Translations under genes and position numbers: made by a program
The notes under the pieces: generated by a model
The model's database searches: none
What the model saw: the letters and a program-made list of their open reading frames with translations, nothing else
Told to the model about the DNA's origin: nothing
Virus record (IMG/VR): IMGVR_UViG_3300024288_000002
Span: 1 to 55,001 of that record
Reading direction: 5' to 3' (one strand)
Source of the DNA: a virus
Length of the DNA stretch: 55,001 nt
In this document: one piece after another, positions 39,601 to 47,152 of the stretch
Layout of the letters: each line of letters opens with the position of its first letter
Numbering within the stretch: the stretch's first letter is position 1

Positions 39601-39932
39601 CTGATTTCACCTCCGCACTTTGGGCAGCTGAAGATATCGGTGGGACCTTTACCAAACTGCTGAACCTCGATCTGGTTTTGAACTTCGGTCGAGTTGTACT
39701 CGCACTCGACATACTCGACGGAAGAAGCAGGATAGCTTGTGTTACCAGTACTGAAAAAGACACGAAGCCAACCGTTCTCAAGGCGCCACCCTCTGATGTT
39801 GGCGAAGAGAAGGACTACCACTATGCCTGACTTGAAGCTGATCTTTAGGTAGCCGTCTGGCTCGATTTCTGGGGACACAGGAAGCCGCACCCCGAATTGA
39901 GGTGCGGCGTCTGCTGGTACTTCACTTGTCAT
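39597..39932 (-). CDS. unknown protein ending in CxxC
   Basis: A 111-residue beta-rich protein (DGYLKISFKSGIVVVLLFAN; NGWLRVFFSTGNTSYPASSV) that ends in FSCPKCGGEIR, half of a zinc ribbon. No family recognised. It overlaps neighbouring genes by a few bases. Confidence 0.55.
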   Translation of the reverse strand: MTSEVPADAAPQFGVRLPVSPEIEPDGYLKISFKSGIVVVLLFANIRGWRLENGWLRVFFSTGNTSYPASSVEYVECEYNSTEVQNQIEVQQFGKGPTDIFSCPKCGGEIR

Positions 39933-40248
39933 TTGGATCCTTCCAAGTCAGTATCTTGCTGTTAGGGTCTACGAATACCTCATCGGACAGGATTGGCTTG
40001 GATGCTTCGAGCCGCTCAGCGAAGAGTACCCACTCGTGGTCAGGGAGTTCGGAACTACGGTCCTTAGGACCCACCGCACACTCCACTTCTACTAGCTCGA
40101 AATTGTTACTCGGGCTTCGTGGTTCGTGCTTGGGGTGAAGATGGATGAGTGACTCTTCAGGCCAAATTGCATCCATTACTCGGTAATGAGCATCCTTGCG
40201 GATTGCATCGAGATCGGTCTTACCTGAGGAGTGATAATAGATATGCAT
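39922..40248 (-). CDS. unknown protein downstream of SNF2-like helicase
   Basis: A 108-residue protein starting MHIYYHSSGKTDLDAIRKDA with later SNNFELVEVECAVGPKDRSS and HEWVLFAERLEASKPI. It starts in the stop of the helicase gene and may be its partner. No family recognised. Confidence 0.5.
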   Translation of the reverse strand: MHIYYHSSGKTDLDAIRKDAHYRVMDAIWPEESLIHLHPKHEPRSPSNNFELVEVECAVGPKDRSSELPDHEWVLFAERLEASKPILSDEVFVDPNSKILTWKDPNDK

Positions 40249-41735
40249 TACGCCTCGATCTCTACTACTGTCTTGTCACCTAGGAGTTGCTTCAACCAGG
40301 ACCATTTGAGCTTGATCATCTGCAAGCGGCCACGATCGACCGTGTCATCAGCAACGACGTCTATTACTTCGACGGCGTTCTTCTGACCGATACGGTGAAG
40401 GCGATCCTCAGCCTGCCGATTTTTAGATGGGTTCCATGTCCTGTCAAGGAAAATGACTGTTGAAGCGGCTGTGAGTGTAATGCCCTCGCCACCCGCATGA
40501 ATTGTTCCAGCGAATACGCGTGCACTCCCATTTTGGAACGTGTCGACCAAACTACCGCGATGGTGCTGTGGTGTGTCACCAGTGAGCACCACGTGAGAGA
40601 CGTTCGCGGCTTTGAGTCTGGCGACGAGCAGTCGTATAATTTGTTTCGATTCACTGAAAACAACGACTTGCTTGTCAGGATTGTCACCAATCTTCTCCAT
40701 AACTACGTCGAGCTTGGATGATGGCTCCGACAGCTTGACTCTGGTGAATCCCTCTTCATCGCCTGTTTCAGGATTCTTCTTCATGAACCACTCTAGCTCG
40801 GCAAAGGCGAGAGCGAACTGCTTCAATCGTATCAGCTGCGCAACAACGATCGGTGCTGCGATAGGTTCAGACTCATGCTTTCCTACCCACGCGAGCATCT
40901 CACTACGCATTTGATCGTAGATACGACGTTGCTTCGGAGCAAGCTGGACCTTGATCTCCGAATAGTACTTCTCCGGAAGATCGTCGATCACTTCTTCTTT
41001 CAGGCGACGGATGTAGTACGGCGCAATGGCTTCTGCCAGCTCGTCGATATGTGCTACACCCGTTACCTTCTTGAACGTACCTTTGTGATATCCACCACAA
41101 GGTTCTTCTGTTCCGTCTTCCTTGGTCATGATGGCGAAACAGGCACCCTTGTTATGGGTTTGAATCTTGACGAAGTAGTTATCGAACCTGTTGTGGCTAG
41201 ACCACACCTTAGGGTACAGCCAGTTTAGGATCGACCAAAGGTCTTGGGGTGCGTTGTCTGCAGGGGTTCCAGACAACGCTGTCTTGTAGCTTGTACGAAG
41301 CTTCTTCAGCCCTTGTGTTTGTTGCGACTTAGGATTCTTGGCGCGGTGAACTTCATCGGCGATAATATGCCACCAATGAACGTCTCGCAGCTCTTCCACT
41401 AGGCGTAGTGCTTCCCAGTGAACGACGTAGTAGTGATATGGTTCATGTAGCTTGTTGATAAGGTCTTGTCGGTTCTTCGGATTGATTACTACAACCCTGG
41501 CACCGACCCAGATCCGCTTGATGTGATCGTACCAAGACGATAGAACCGTCGATGGTGCAATGATCAACGTCTTGCAGTCTGTCTGCTTGTAGCCATCCAG
41601 CTGCTTTGTCCGTCTTCGTAAGTCAAGTGCTAGGGCTTCAACTGTCTTGCCAGTACCCATGTCGTCGCCGCAAAGTACACCAGGCACATACTCGAACTTG
41701 TCAACCATTACCTTTTGGAAGGGGTACAACTTCAT
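40248..41735 (-). CDS. SNF2-like DEAD/H helicase
   Basis: A 495-residue superfamily 2 translocase. Motif I is GDDMGTGKTVEALALDLRR, motif II is IIADEVHRAKNP (DEVH), motif III ALSGTPADN, motif IV-V HVVLTGDTPQ and FAGTIHAGGEGITLTAA, and motif VI DRLHRIGQ. Such phage proteins remodel or displace DNA-bound proteins during replication or recombination. It has an insert with CFAIMTKEDGTEEPCGGYHK, possibly a small metal site. Confidence 0.9.
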   Translation of the reverse strand: MKLYPFQKVMVDKFEYVPGVLCGDDMGTGKTVEALALDLRRRTKQLDGYKQTDCKTLIIAPSTVLSSWYDHIKRIWVGARVVVINPKNRQDLINKLHEPYHYYVVHWEALRLVEELRDVHWWHIIADEVHRAKNPKSQQTQGLKKLRTSYKTALSGTPADNAPQDLWSILNWLYPKVWSSHNRFDNYFVKIQTHNKGACFAIMTKEDGTEEPCGGYHKGTFKKVTGVAHIDELAEAIAPYYIRRLKEEVIDDLPEKYYSEIKVQLAPKQRRIYDQMRSEMLAWVGKHESEPIAAPIVVAQLIRLKQFALAFAELEWFMKKNPETGDEEGFTRVKLSEPSSKLDVVMEKIGDNPDKQVVVFSESKQIIRLLVARLKAANVSHVVLTGDTPQHHRGSLVDTFQNGSARVFAGTIHAGGEGITLTAASTVIFLDRTWNPSKNRQAEDRLHRIGQKNAVEVIDVVADDTVDRGRLQMIKLKWSWLKQLLGDKTVVEIEA

Positions 41736-41738
41736 GTG

Positions 41739-42233
41739 TTACTCCGGCTTCTTGCTGCGATCAAAGTTCTTGATCACAAAACCTTCACCCTTCAAGTCCG
41801 GAAGTGGCACGTCTACCAACGCCGCCATCTTTAGGAACTCATCCAGCTCGTCGTCCACGAGAGTTGAACAAGGACATGGAGTGAGCTTGTCGTACGGTAG
41901 ACGTGTTACCATATGCTGTCCAAGCTGGTAGAACCGACCAGCCATCATACGGCTGACGTGTACTAGACCATTAAAGACGGCGTCGAACCTTTGTTCTGGC
42001 TCCCAGTCTTCGGCGTGCTCAGTACCTTCAAGGGACACGTTGATGTAGTCGATTCCCTCTTCTATGATCTTGTCGATCAGATCACGGAGGCCACTCGGAA
42101 TATGGTACATGTCCTGATTGGACTTACCCACGATGGATTCGTCGCTACCGGATCCGAACAACTCACGCCAACCCAGGTTTAGCATATGCAAGTCCTTTGT
42201 TGCCTGCATACTCATTTCGCGTCGTGTTGCCAC
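41739..42233 (-). CDS. unknown protein upstream of helicase
   Basis: A 164-residue protein with a GTG start at 42233 behind AAGAAGG (ATGs follow at codons 7 and 9). Helical segments (IPSGLRDLIDKIIEEGIDYI; FDAVFNGLVHVSRMMAGRFY) precede a Cys pair in LTPCPCSTLVDDELDEFLKM. It ends 3 bases before the helicase start, so the two are co-translated. No family recognised. Confidence 0.5.
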   Translation of the reverse strand: MATRREMSMQATKDLHMLNLGWRELFGSGSDESIVGKSNQDMYHIPSGLRDLIDKIIEEGIDYINVSLEGTEHAEDWEPEQRFDAVFNGLVHVSRMMAGRFYQLGQHMVTRLPYDKLTPCPCSTLVDDELDEFLKMAALVDVPLPDLKGEGFVIKNFDRSKKPE

Positions 42234-42246
42234 AATGCCTTCTTTC

Positions 42247-42340
42247 GTTCCGGATTCCGTTCGTGTAATAGCTAGTAACTAAGAAACATCTAACCTGATG
42301 TCTAACAAAGTAGACTAGCTATTAGACCAAAGGAATCTGG
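42247..42340. repeat. nested inverted repeats in the gap after the 32-residue membrane protein gene
   Basis: CCGGATTCC pairs with GGAATCTGG (one wobble) at the outside, TAATAGCTAGT with ACTAGCTATTA (11 bp, perfect) inside, and ACATC with GATGT at the centre. Together they can form a long branched hairpin of about 90 bases between two coding regions, a terminator or regulatory RNA candidate. Confidence 0.55.
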
Positions 42341-42357
42341 TGTTTAAGCGTCTTTAC

Positions 42358-42456
42358 CTAGCGGTTTGTCTCTCTTGAGTCTCTTATATCGATGCTGATC
42401 CAACTTCCAAGGTACATCATGACTATTACCAAGGAAGCTAGTAACAATCCGGTCAT
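42358..42456 (-). CDS. 32-residue membrane protein
   Basis: MTGLLLASLVIVMMYLGSWI then SIDIRDSRETNR. One membrane helix at residues 3-20 with a charged cytoplasmic tail. The ATG overlaps the stop of the previous gene (ATGA), supporting a real coupled gene. Confidence 0.6.
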   Translation of the reverse strand: MTGLLLASLVIVMMYLGSWISIDIRDSRETNR

Positions 42457-42785
42457 CTGTTGACCTCGGCGCCGCCACCTAGTTCTAGGCCAAGCTGACG
42501 CTCAAGCGCTGCATTAACCTGATCGCCGATGTCGGGAACCTTGGGGAACTGCTTCTCCCGCTTCATCAGTGGTGGTGGAATTGTTCCGTCAGGGTTTACC
42601 TGTACTGCTCGACACACTTCGTTGCACCACCTGCAACGTGTATTGCGACAGGTATAGATGTTGAGTTGTGCTCCACGAGTTATGCCTCTCCCTCGCAGTG
42701 CTCTCTTCTGGGTAAGCTCGCCGATCTCTCCGCACTTCGGACACCGGCTTGCCTCTTCCAATGTTGTTTCGACTGACTCACTCAT
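42453..42785 (-). CDS. zinc-ribbon protein
   Basis: A 110-residue protein. Cysteines in SRCPKCGEIGELTQKRAL and NIYTCRNTRCRWCNEVCRAV could build two zinc sites. A proline-rich stretch follows and a helix ends it (QVNAALERQLGLELGG). It overlaps the winged-helix gene before it by 8 bases and may assist it in transcription control. Confidence 0.6.
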   Translation of the reverse strand: MSESVETTLEEASRCPKCGEIGELTQKRALRGRGITRGAQLNIYTCRNTRCRWCNEVCRAVQVNPDGTIPPPLMKREKQFPKVPDIGDQVNAALERQLGLELGGGAEVNR

Positions 42786-43263
42786 TGAAGTTGGTCCATT
42801 TCATTAGTGCCCGATTCTCTTCCTTCAGATTGTCGATGGCCGCTTCAAGATCTCGCATGCGTGCTGCCATGTCCTTGACCATCTGTTCGATAATGGTCTG
42901 CTTGTTGCCGTGACGAACACGACTTGGCTTTGTGTTCTTCCAAGCCTCAAGCTCTGGTTCCTTCCACAGAACCCATCTGCTCGTTCCATTACCGCCGCCA
43001 CGACGGGTCTGTTCGATACAACCCATCGCTGTGAGATGGTTCTTGATCGTGGTGTAGTACGGAACGCTCAGCCGAAGCTCCTTGAACAGCCCTGTTAGGT
43101 GTCCTTCGTACGTTAAAAGGCCGCCATCCTCAAGTCTGCCGAATGTGGCTTGTCGAGCCATCATCGCATACACCTTTTGCGCATGCTCGAACATGGCTGG
43201 GACGATCTCAAGATCACCTTGAGACAGATCCGTACTCGATTCAGAAGCTCGTCCGTCTATCAC
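42778..43263 (-). CDS. winged-helix DNA-binding protein with C-terminal coiled coil
   Basis: A 161-residue protein. The helix pattern LTYEGHLTGLFKELRLSVPY, YTTIKNHLTAMGCIEQTRRG and GNGTSRWVLW resembles a winged helix with a wing hairpin. Residues 125-155 (MVKDMAARMRDLEAAIDNLK) form a coiled coil for dimerisation. It may regulate phage genes or act as replication initiator accessory. Confidence 0.65.
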   Translation of the reverse strand: MIDGRASESSTDLSQGDLEIVPAMFEHAQKVYAMMARQATFGRLEDGGLLTYEGHLTGLFKELRLSVPYYTTIKNHLTAMGCIEQTRRGGGNGTSRWVLWKEPELEAWKNTKPSRVRHGNKQTIIEQMVKDMAARMRDLEAAIDNLKEENRALMKWTNFNE

Positions 43264-43276
43264 TAATCCCCCTCCT

Positions 43277-43492
43277 TCAGAAGTCCGCCTTCAGATGTTG
43301 CGTTATCCTTTGCAGCAGCCCGATACGCTGCTGTTGAGTCCCAACGACGGCCGTGAACTCTTCGATCGTCTCAGGCGTTTCGTCGTCGATCATGTACTCG
43401 AGGGTACTGTTAGCATGACCAAGAGCCTCGTCAAGCACGTCAAGAAGGATGCCCTTCTCTTCGTCGTCAAGGTCTAATTCAAGTTTCAACAC
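43277..43492 (-). CDS. small acidic helical protein
   Basis: A 71-residue protein (MLKLELDLDDEEKGILLDVL; then ALGHANSTLEYMIDDETPET) with strong negative charge, headed by a ribosome site AGGAGGAAAG and the promoter at 43510-43540. Acidic mini-proteins expressed early are often DNA mimics or inhibitors of host enzymes; no specific family is recognised. Confidence 0.6.
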   Translation of the reverse strand: MLKLELDLDDEEKGILLDVLDEALGHANSTLEYMIDDETPETIEEFTAVVGTQQQRIGLLQRITQHLKADF

Positions 43493-43509
43493 TCTTTCCT
43501 CCTATTCTT

Positions 43510-43540
43510 ATTATACCGTAGGATACCGTATTGACTACAA
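43510..43540 (-). promoter_or_regulatory. early-type promoter
   Basis: TTGTAG (43540-43535), 19 bases, TATAAT (43515-43510) on the - strand. The -35 is embedded in an 8-bp hairpin (ACAAGGGT with ACCCTTGT, 43537-43563), so a terminator-like stem and the promoter overlap. Confidence 0.75.
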
Positions 43541-43587
43541 GGGTCTAATTTGCCGACCCTTGTCAACGTGGTATGCGTGAAGCAAAT

Positions 43588-43600
43588 CCCCACAGGGGCG
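43588..43600. promoter_or_regulatory. CGCCCCTGTGGGG element (reverse orientation)
   Basis: Located 8 bases after the stop of the gene at 43608. CCCC pairs with GGGG around ACA/TGT. Part of the recurring element family. Confidence 0.4.
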
Positions 43601-43607
43601 ATCTGGT

Positions 43608-43844
43608 TTAGTGGCGCATCTTGAGGTTGAAGTACTCGGTAGTGATGAACTGGTAGCTGGCGTTAGACACCCAGAGTCGCCAGTTACCATTGTGAGCATC
43701 GACGGTTACGGCAAAGCTACTACCCTGCGGAACATCCGTACGATCGCTTGACATCAACATGTCGACGATCTTACGAATATCTTCGGGCGGTAGTTCCAAT
43801 ACGTACGGAAACGCGTTCGGTAGGTGGACTTTGTACATACTCAT
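43608..43844 (-). CDS. unknown small protein
   Basis: A 78-residue alpha/beta protein (MSMYKVHLPNAFPYVLELPP, then EDIRKIVDMLMSSDRTD; FAVTVDAHNGNWRLWVSNAS). Good ribosome site upstream (GAGAGGAGTGAC). It follows a strong terminator, so it may need its own promoter, which I do not identify. Function unknown. Confidence 0.55.
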   Translation of the reverse strand: MSMYKVHLPNAFPYVLELPPEDIRKIVDMLMSSDRTDVPQGSSFAVTVDAHNGNWRLWVSNASYQFITTEYFNLKMRH

Positions 43845-43876
43845 GTCACTCCTCTCATGATCCTTTCGTGGGGAAA

Positions 43877-43925
43877 GAAAAAGGGGCCGACCAAGCCTAG
43901 CCGCCTGCTAGACCTGGCCGACCCC
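43877..43925 (-). terminator. intrinsic terminator
   Basis: On the - strand, a 19-bp stem (43925-43907 with 43901-43883, several G-U pairs) around a 5-base loop is followed by TTTTTCTTT. It is the most convincing Rho-independent terminator in the window and ends the transcript carrying the 44256 gene and the tRNA-like RNA. Confidence 0.85.
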
Positions 43926-43988
43926 TCCTTCCTCGGTGCTGCGCCATCACCCGCGCACCCCATTCACCCTTCAGTAAAGTCCTAGCGT

Positions 43989-44084
43989 GGAGATGGTAGG
44001 AATCGAACCTACACCTTCGAAGAGAGGTCAACTTGGCGCCTTCCGACCCGCACTTCGATGCTCGTACCTTCGAGCTACATCCCC
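43989..44084 (-). tRNA. tRNA-like RNA with enlarged anticodon arm
   Basis: The acceptor (GGGGATG with CATCTCC, one G-U), D stem (GCTC/GAGC) and T arm (GTAGG TTCGATT CCTAC) are all canonical. Between D and T arms lie 46 bases instead of about 22. A TCGAAG/CTTCGA stem closes a 30-base loop that can form an inner GGTC/GACC stem. No 7-base anticodon loop is visible. CCA is not encoded. It may be a tRNA with an inserted segment, or a tRNA-shaped RNA processing signal. Confidence 0.65.
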
Positions 44085-44088
44085 TTGA

Positions 44089-44134
44089 AGGACCGGCAGT
44101 TCACTACGACTCCATCGTAATGCTTACCGGTCCT
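44089..44134 (-). ncRNA. armless tRNA-like stem-loop
   Basis: AGGACCGG (44089-44096) pairs with CCGGTCCT (44127-44134), and an inner TACG/CGTA stem carries a 7-base loop, so the shape is acceptor-like plus one hairpin with no D or T arm. It sits directly before the tRNA-like RNA on the same transcript. Function unknown. Confidence 0.4.
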
Positions 44135-44255
44135 GTCTTACCTAAATTCGGCCTAACCCCTACCGACATGCGCCCTTTAACGTGGTGACCTCTCGCCCTC
44201 CATATCGGTCTGTTTCACCCGACTCTGCCAGGCTAGCGTACTTCCCCACGACGTG
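44135..44255. other. gene-free stretch after the 44256 gene
   Basis: No supported reading frame. Pyrimidine-rich on the + strand, with short self-complementary pieces, probably the 5' part of the RNA that contains the two tRNA-like structures. Confidence 0.4.
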
Positions 44256-44768
44256 CTATCCGAACAGCTCGTGAATGTCGTTCCGTGTGGTCGGCTTATC
44301 GCCGGAGACGAGCCAGTTCACGAACTCGTCGTACGTGTACACGCTGCCACGAGGACCGGTCGTGTAGAACTTGTCGGAGATCACGATGGCCGCGTAGGTG
44401 TACATCGTGTCCGAACCGGTGAAGCCCTTCCGGAACCTAAGAACGGTTCCGTCGCCCCATCCGTTCGGACCGAAGTCCGCGATCAGGCCGAGCTTGTCTG
44501 CGACGGCCTTCTCCATTGCACGCTCACGACGGATCGCCGCGACCTTGTCGTCAACGTCGTAGTTGTCGGTCACTTTTACGGTTTCCTTTCGACCATAGAG
44601 CGCTTCGAACAGTTGTTGAGTTGCTGCCACGTCGGTACGACTGTACGCCTTCATCAGGCGCTCTTCGATCTTGTCGTACATAGGCTCGTGCCTGACGTAG
44701 TTTCCGTCTTTGTCGTACACGGGCTCACGTCCAACGTAGAACCCGTCGATGAAGTTTCCGTCGATCAC
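44256..44768 (-). CDS. unknown protein
   Basis: A 170-residue protein. It starts MIDGNFIDGFYVGREPVYDK, has a charged helical middle (VDDKVAAIRRERAMEKAVAD) and a beta-rich end (YTYAAIVISDKFYTTGPRGS). Family not recognised. It lies between two RNA-rich gaps, which suggests its transcript is processed around it. Confidence 0.5.
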   Translation of the reverse strand: MIDGNFIDGFYVGREPVYDKDGNYVRHEPMYDKIEERLMKAYSRTDVAATQQLFEALYGRKETVKVTDNYDVDDKVAAIRRERAMEKAVADKLGLIADFGPNGWGDGTVLRFRKGFTGSDTMYTYAAIVISDKFYTTGPRGSVYTYDEFVNWLVSGDKPTTRNDIHELFG

Positions 44769-45198
44769 GTCTACTCCTTGATGGTGAAGGTCTGGCCCTA
44801 ACGGATCGTACGCTTCTCAGTCTCCCACGAACGGATCTCAGCGGCTTTTGAGCTACTCCCCATTCTGTCCCAGTGGTTTCGCGACTCTACGTCCCCGTTA
44901 GGGCCTCGCCTCTTCATGATCCCTCGATTCCTACTCGTCCGAAGGTCCCTTACTATCCGTTGACATAGCTGCAAACTCTACGTTCGATGCAGATACAACG
45001 GCCTCGTTCAGGGTCCAAGGCTTTCAGTCACCAAGGGCCTTGCTTCATCCATCACCCGCGTCAGCCATTGCTGCGTACGGGTGGCAGCAGCTTTATAATG
45101 GACCTGACAAACCATTACGGGCGAACTCGTTTTGTCGGAACGCATACCTGGTCGTCATGCTCCCGGAACCAATTCGTCGTACGTTTTGCCATTGCCGA
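44769..45198. other. 430-base structured non-coding region with tRNA fragments
   Basis: No supported gene. GGCCCTAACGG (about 44793-44803) pairs perfectly with CCGTTAGGGCC about 90 bases later. Inside, the - strand holds two tRNA-like 5' starts (GGGGACGTAGAG and GGGGAGTAGCTC), but without matching 3' acceptor halves. More short stems follow (CCGTTG/CAACGG, CTGCA/TGCAG, TAATGG/CCATTA). It looks like decayed tRNA genes or a structured RNA. Confidence 0.5.
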
Positions 45199-45269
45199 GT
45201 CCTAGGTGGGAATCGAACCCACAATCTTCCAATCCGAAAAGGACGCATTCACCAGAATGCTTCTAGGAA
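45199..45269 (-). tRNA. tRNA-like RNA, weak anticodon stem
   Basis: The T arm (GTGGG TTCGATT CCCAC) is perfect, the D arm (GCATT/AATGC, loop with GG) good, and six of seven acceptor pairs form (TTCCTAG with CTAGGAC). The central 21 bases are of normal length, with TTCGGAT as a candidate loop (anticodon CGG, proline), but only three of five anticodon-stem pairs form. It lies 30 bases after the stop of the gene at 45302. Confidence 0.6.
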
Positions 45270-45301
45270 CCAATTCTGCCCCATCGTGTGAGGGCAGAAG
45301 C

Positions 45302-45478
45302 CTAACCCTTGAGCGTCCAGCCCATGATGGCGCAGGCACCCTCGGCCAGCTCGCGCTTGTCGTCCTCGGTCAGCGCCTTGAGCTCCTTCTGGAAGTCGAC
45401 GAGCGGACGCTTGGCCGTGCCCGCGTTGAAGTAGCCGGCGATGGCACTGGTCTGAGACTTCTCGTTCACGTTCGGCAT
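45302..45478 (-). CDS. 58-residue unknown protein
   Basis: MPNVNEKSQTSAIAGYFNAG then LVDFQKELKALTEDDKRELA and EGACAIMGWTLKG. The end is a conserved-looking helix-turn of the type DDKRELAEGAxxxxG, seen in small actinophage proteins of unknown function. TCAGGAGATAAC precedes the ATG at 45478; in-frame codons further upstream lie in the structured gap and lack a ribosome site. Confidence 0.6.
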   Translation of the reverse strand: MPNVNEKSQTSAIAGYFNAGTAKRPLVDFQKELKALTEDDKRELAEGACAIMGWTLKG

Positions 45479-45511
45479 GTTATCTCCTGATGAGGGGGAT
45501 TTATAAAGCGG

Positions 45512-45616
45512 CACAGCCTACAGTCGTGGCTTAGCGTTTTGGGCATACACTGTCGTAGGCTGTGCTCGTGGATCCGGCCCAATTCGATCGGGCACCCTCA
45601 CGGCGTGTTCGGATCC
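45512..45616. repeat. two adjacent inverted repeats in the 45.5-kb gap
   Basis: GCACAGCCTAC (45512-45522) pairs with 45555-45565 and GGATCCG (45570-45576) with CGGATCC (45610-45616), both perfect. They fill the 145-base gap between the 45624 stop and the 45478 start and probably act as terminator or RNA-stability elements. Confidence 0.5.
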
Positions 45617-45623
45617 TACCTTG

Positions 45624-46184
45624 TTACTCGGCTTCGACAACCGGAGTCGCATCGGGAGAAGCGGCAGCCGGTACAGCGGCCTTAGCAGCCGCCTTCTTGG
45701 CCCGCTCGTCCTTGGAAGCCGCGACGCGAGTGTTCTTCGCGTCCCACCACCCCAGACCCTCTTCGGGCTTGATGTACCAGGCGTAGCCCTCGATCTCGTG
45801 GGTCGGGAACGGGTTCCGAGCACCCTCACCCTGGTTGTTCTTGATGTACGAGTACACCACCTGGGGCGGAACGACCTTGTTCAGGTGCGTTCCGAGGATC
45901 TTCGCGAACTCGACCGGCTTCACGTACCCCTCGGGGGCCTTCGTCCGAGGCGTTGCGGTGCTGGCCTTCGCCGGCTTCGCTGCATTGGTCTTCACGGCCT
46001 CCGCGGGAACCTCGTCGGTGTCGTCCGGCACGTCCACGTCGAGGTTGGCGTCGTCGTTGACTTCCGCGTCGAGAGCGTCCTCGCCGGTGCCCTCGATGTC
46101 GCCATCGTTGACCTGCTCGGTTGCTACGGCGCCGTCGGTCGACTTGACTTCGGTGTCGTCGAAGTTTGGAGTTGTCATGGTCAT
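45624..46184 (-). CDS. putative DNA-binding protein with acidic N-terminus
   Basis: A 186-residue protein. Residues 1-65 are acidic and disordered (DDANLDVDVPDDTDEVPAEA). Residues ~85-150 form the folded part (GYVKPVEFAKILGTHLNKVV, PPQVVYSYIKNNQGEGARNP), resembling the helix-turn-helix of nucleoid or excisionase-like proteins. The pattern V.PQ..Y.Y..N is shared with the protein at 53690. The tail is Ala/Lys-rich. It may bind phage DNA or control gene expression. Confidence 0.6.
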   Translation of the reverse strand: MTMTTPNFDDTEVKSTDGAVATEQVNDGDIEGTGEDALDAEVNDDANLDVDVPDDTDEVPAEAVKTNAAKPAKASTATPRTKAPEGYVKPVEFAKILGTHLNKVVPPQVVYSYIKNNQGEGARNPFPTHEIEGYAWYIKPEEGLGWWDAKNTRVAASKDERAKKAAAKAAVPAAASPDATPVVEAE

Positions 46185-46227
46185 CGTGTTGCCTTTCTGG
46201 TAAGCTTTTGTATTGCCTTCTACTTTT

Positions 46228-46257
46228 ATTATACAGGTTGTGCTGCTTGGACTGCAA
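46228..46257 (-). promoter_or_regulatory. early-type promoter
   Basis: TTGCAG (46257-46252), an 18-base spacer and TATAAT (46233-46228) on the - strand, 44 bases before the start of the gene at 46184. Slightly shorter spacer than the other members of this promoter class. Confidence 0.7.
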
Positions 46258-46301
46258 GAGGGATCTTGAAAATTGTTTTGGGGCTCTTTTCTCGGCCCTC
46301 G

Positions 46302-46401
46302 CTTGCCCGTAAGGACTTGAACCTTACTCCGTCAGCTCTGCCTAGCAAATGCGCCGGGTGATCGGTGACGTGTCCTGATGCCTAAAATACAGGCGGGCAA
46401 G
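46302..46401 (-). tRNA. tRNA-like RNA, oversized and degenerate
   Basis: A 100-base element bounded by CTTGCCC/GGGCAAG acceptor halves. The T arm (TAAGG TTCAAGT CCTTA) is canonical and a CCTG/CAGG stem with a GG-containing loop can serve as D arm. The remaining 46 bases hold no normal anticodon stem; CGTCA/TGACG can close a 31-base loop. Its 5' end is only 8 bases after the stop of the gene at 46409. Confidence 0.5.
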
Positions 46402-46408
46402 TATTCAG

Positions 46409-46858
46409 TTAGATGCCGTGCTGTTCGGGCTGGAAGACGAATGCCTCGTTAGCGTCGGCTGCCAGACCTTCCTTGACGGCGTCGGCGATCTTGTCGAGCT
46501 GATCGTCGGTCGTATCCTTCTCGACCATGTTGAACTTCATCCCCGGCTCCCGATGCCCTGCCTCAGGCCTCGTGAGGAACGTTGGGCCATCCGTCGGAGT
46601 GCGCGGAAGGTCCGGGATCGGTCGTGAAGCGACATCCCCGTTGTCCGTGTCGATCAGGTCGACGGTTCGCGTCTGCTCGATCCCGTCGCCGGGCTCCCGC
46701 ATCTGCATAGCCATCATCACGGTTTCCCAGCGGGTCTCGTCGTCGGCGTCCATCTCAGCTGCCCGAGCCTTGTCGAGGTCCATACCAGGGTAGGTGGCCT
46801 CGGTGTACTCGACGTCAGTGACGACCCGCACGGTGTCGATGATTCGGAACGTTTTCAC
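46409..46858 (-). CDS. unknown acidic protein
   Basis: A 149-residue protein (MKTFRIIDTVRVVTDVEYTE; then MDLDKARAAEMDADDETRWE; end IADAVKEGLAADANEAFVFQ). It has a strongly negative charge. It is preceded by a long structured leader and the promoter at 46953. Function unknown; G+C is higher than in its neighbours. Confidence 0.55.
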   Translation of the reverse strand: MKTFRIIDTVRVVTDVEYTEATYPGMDLDKARAAEMDADDETRWETVMMAMQMREPGDGIEQTRTVDLIDTDNGDVASRPIPDLPRTPTDGPTFLTRPEAGHREPGMKFNMVEKDTTDDQLDKIADAVKEGLAADANEAFVFQPEQHGI

Positions 46859-46945
46859 TTGTCATCTCCAGGTTTGACGTTAACAAGCAAGAGAACAGTC
46901 ACAAGCTGTAGCTTCCTGTTACGCTGTGGCTATTCTCTTGCTTGC
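46859..46945 (-). promoter_or_regulatory. structured 5' leader hairpin
   Basis: AAGCAAGAGAA and TTCTCTTGCTT (11 bp) bracket this leader; further pairs (TAG/CTG, CACA/TGTG) extend it to about 17 bp around a ~20-base loop. It lies between the promoter and the gene at 46858, the only long leader of this promoter class, so it may regulate translation. Confidence 0.5.
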
Positions 46946-46952
46946 TAATTCA

Positions 46953-46983
46953 ATTATACGCTGGACATACCTCGCGACTACAA
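46953..46983 (-). promoter_or_regulatory. early-type promoter
   Basis: TTGTAG (46983-46978), 19 bases, TATAAT (46958-46953) on the - strand. Confidence 0.75.
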
Positions 46984-47002
46984 GGTGTCTCTTTGAGGGC
47001 TA

Positions 47003-47152
47003 TTAAATGTAGTCATGGTTCTTAGCCTTGTGCATGCGACGAGCCTGTTGCCTAGTAAGAATCGGATGCCAACCAGCAACGAACTTGAGAAAGAGGCAGG
47101 CGCACGTCCACCCAGTACAAAAGGCGGTGACTATGATCATCCACTCAGGCAT
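47003..47152 (-). CDS. 49-residue membrane protein
   Basis: MPEWMIIVTAFCTGWTCACL then FLKFVAGWHPILTRQQAR. One membrane helix (residues 4-24) with a basic tail (RRMHKAKNHDYI). The ATG at 47152 has GGGGAG upstream and overlaps the previous stop; an in-frame ATG at 47206 would lie in that gene. Its 3' end is close to the next promoter. Confidence 0.6.
   Translation of the reverse strand: MPEWMIIVTAFCTGWTCACLFLKFVAGWHPILTRQQARRMHKAKNHDYI

Noticed and set aside
42366-42382. Apparent third copy of the TTGTCTCTCTT arm of the 24-kb inverted repeat
   Set aside because: It lies within the coding region of the 32-residue membrane protein and matches only 15 of 17 bases; likely coincidence.
45621-46361. 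246-codon open frame on the + strand
   Set aside because: Antisense of the Ala/Asp-rich gene at 45624, whose codon bias opens the opposite strand.
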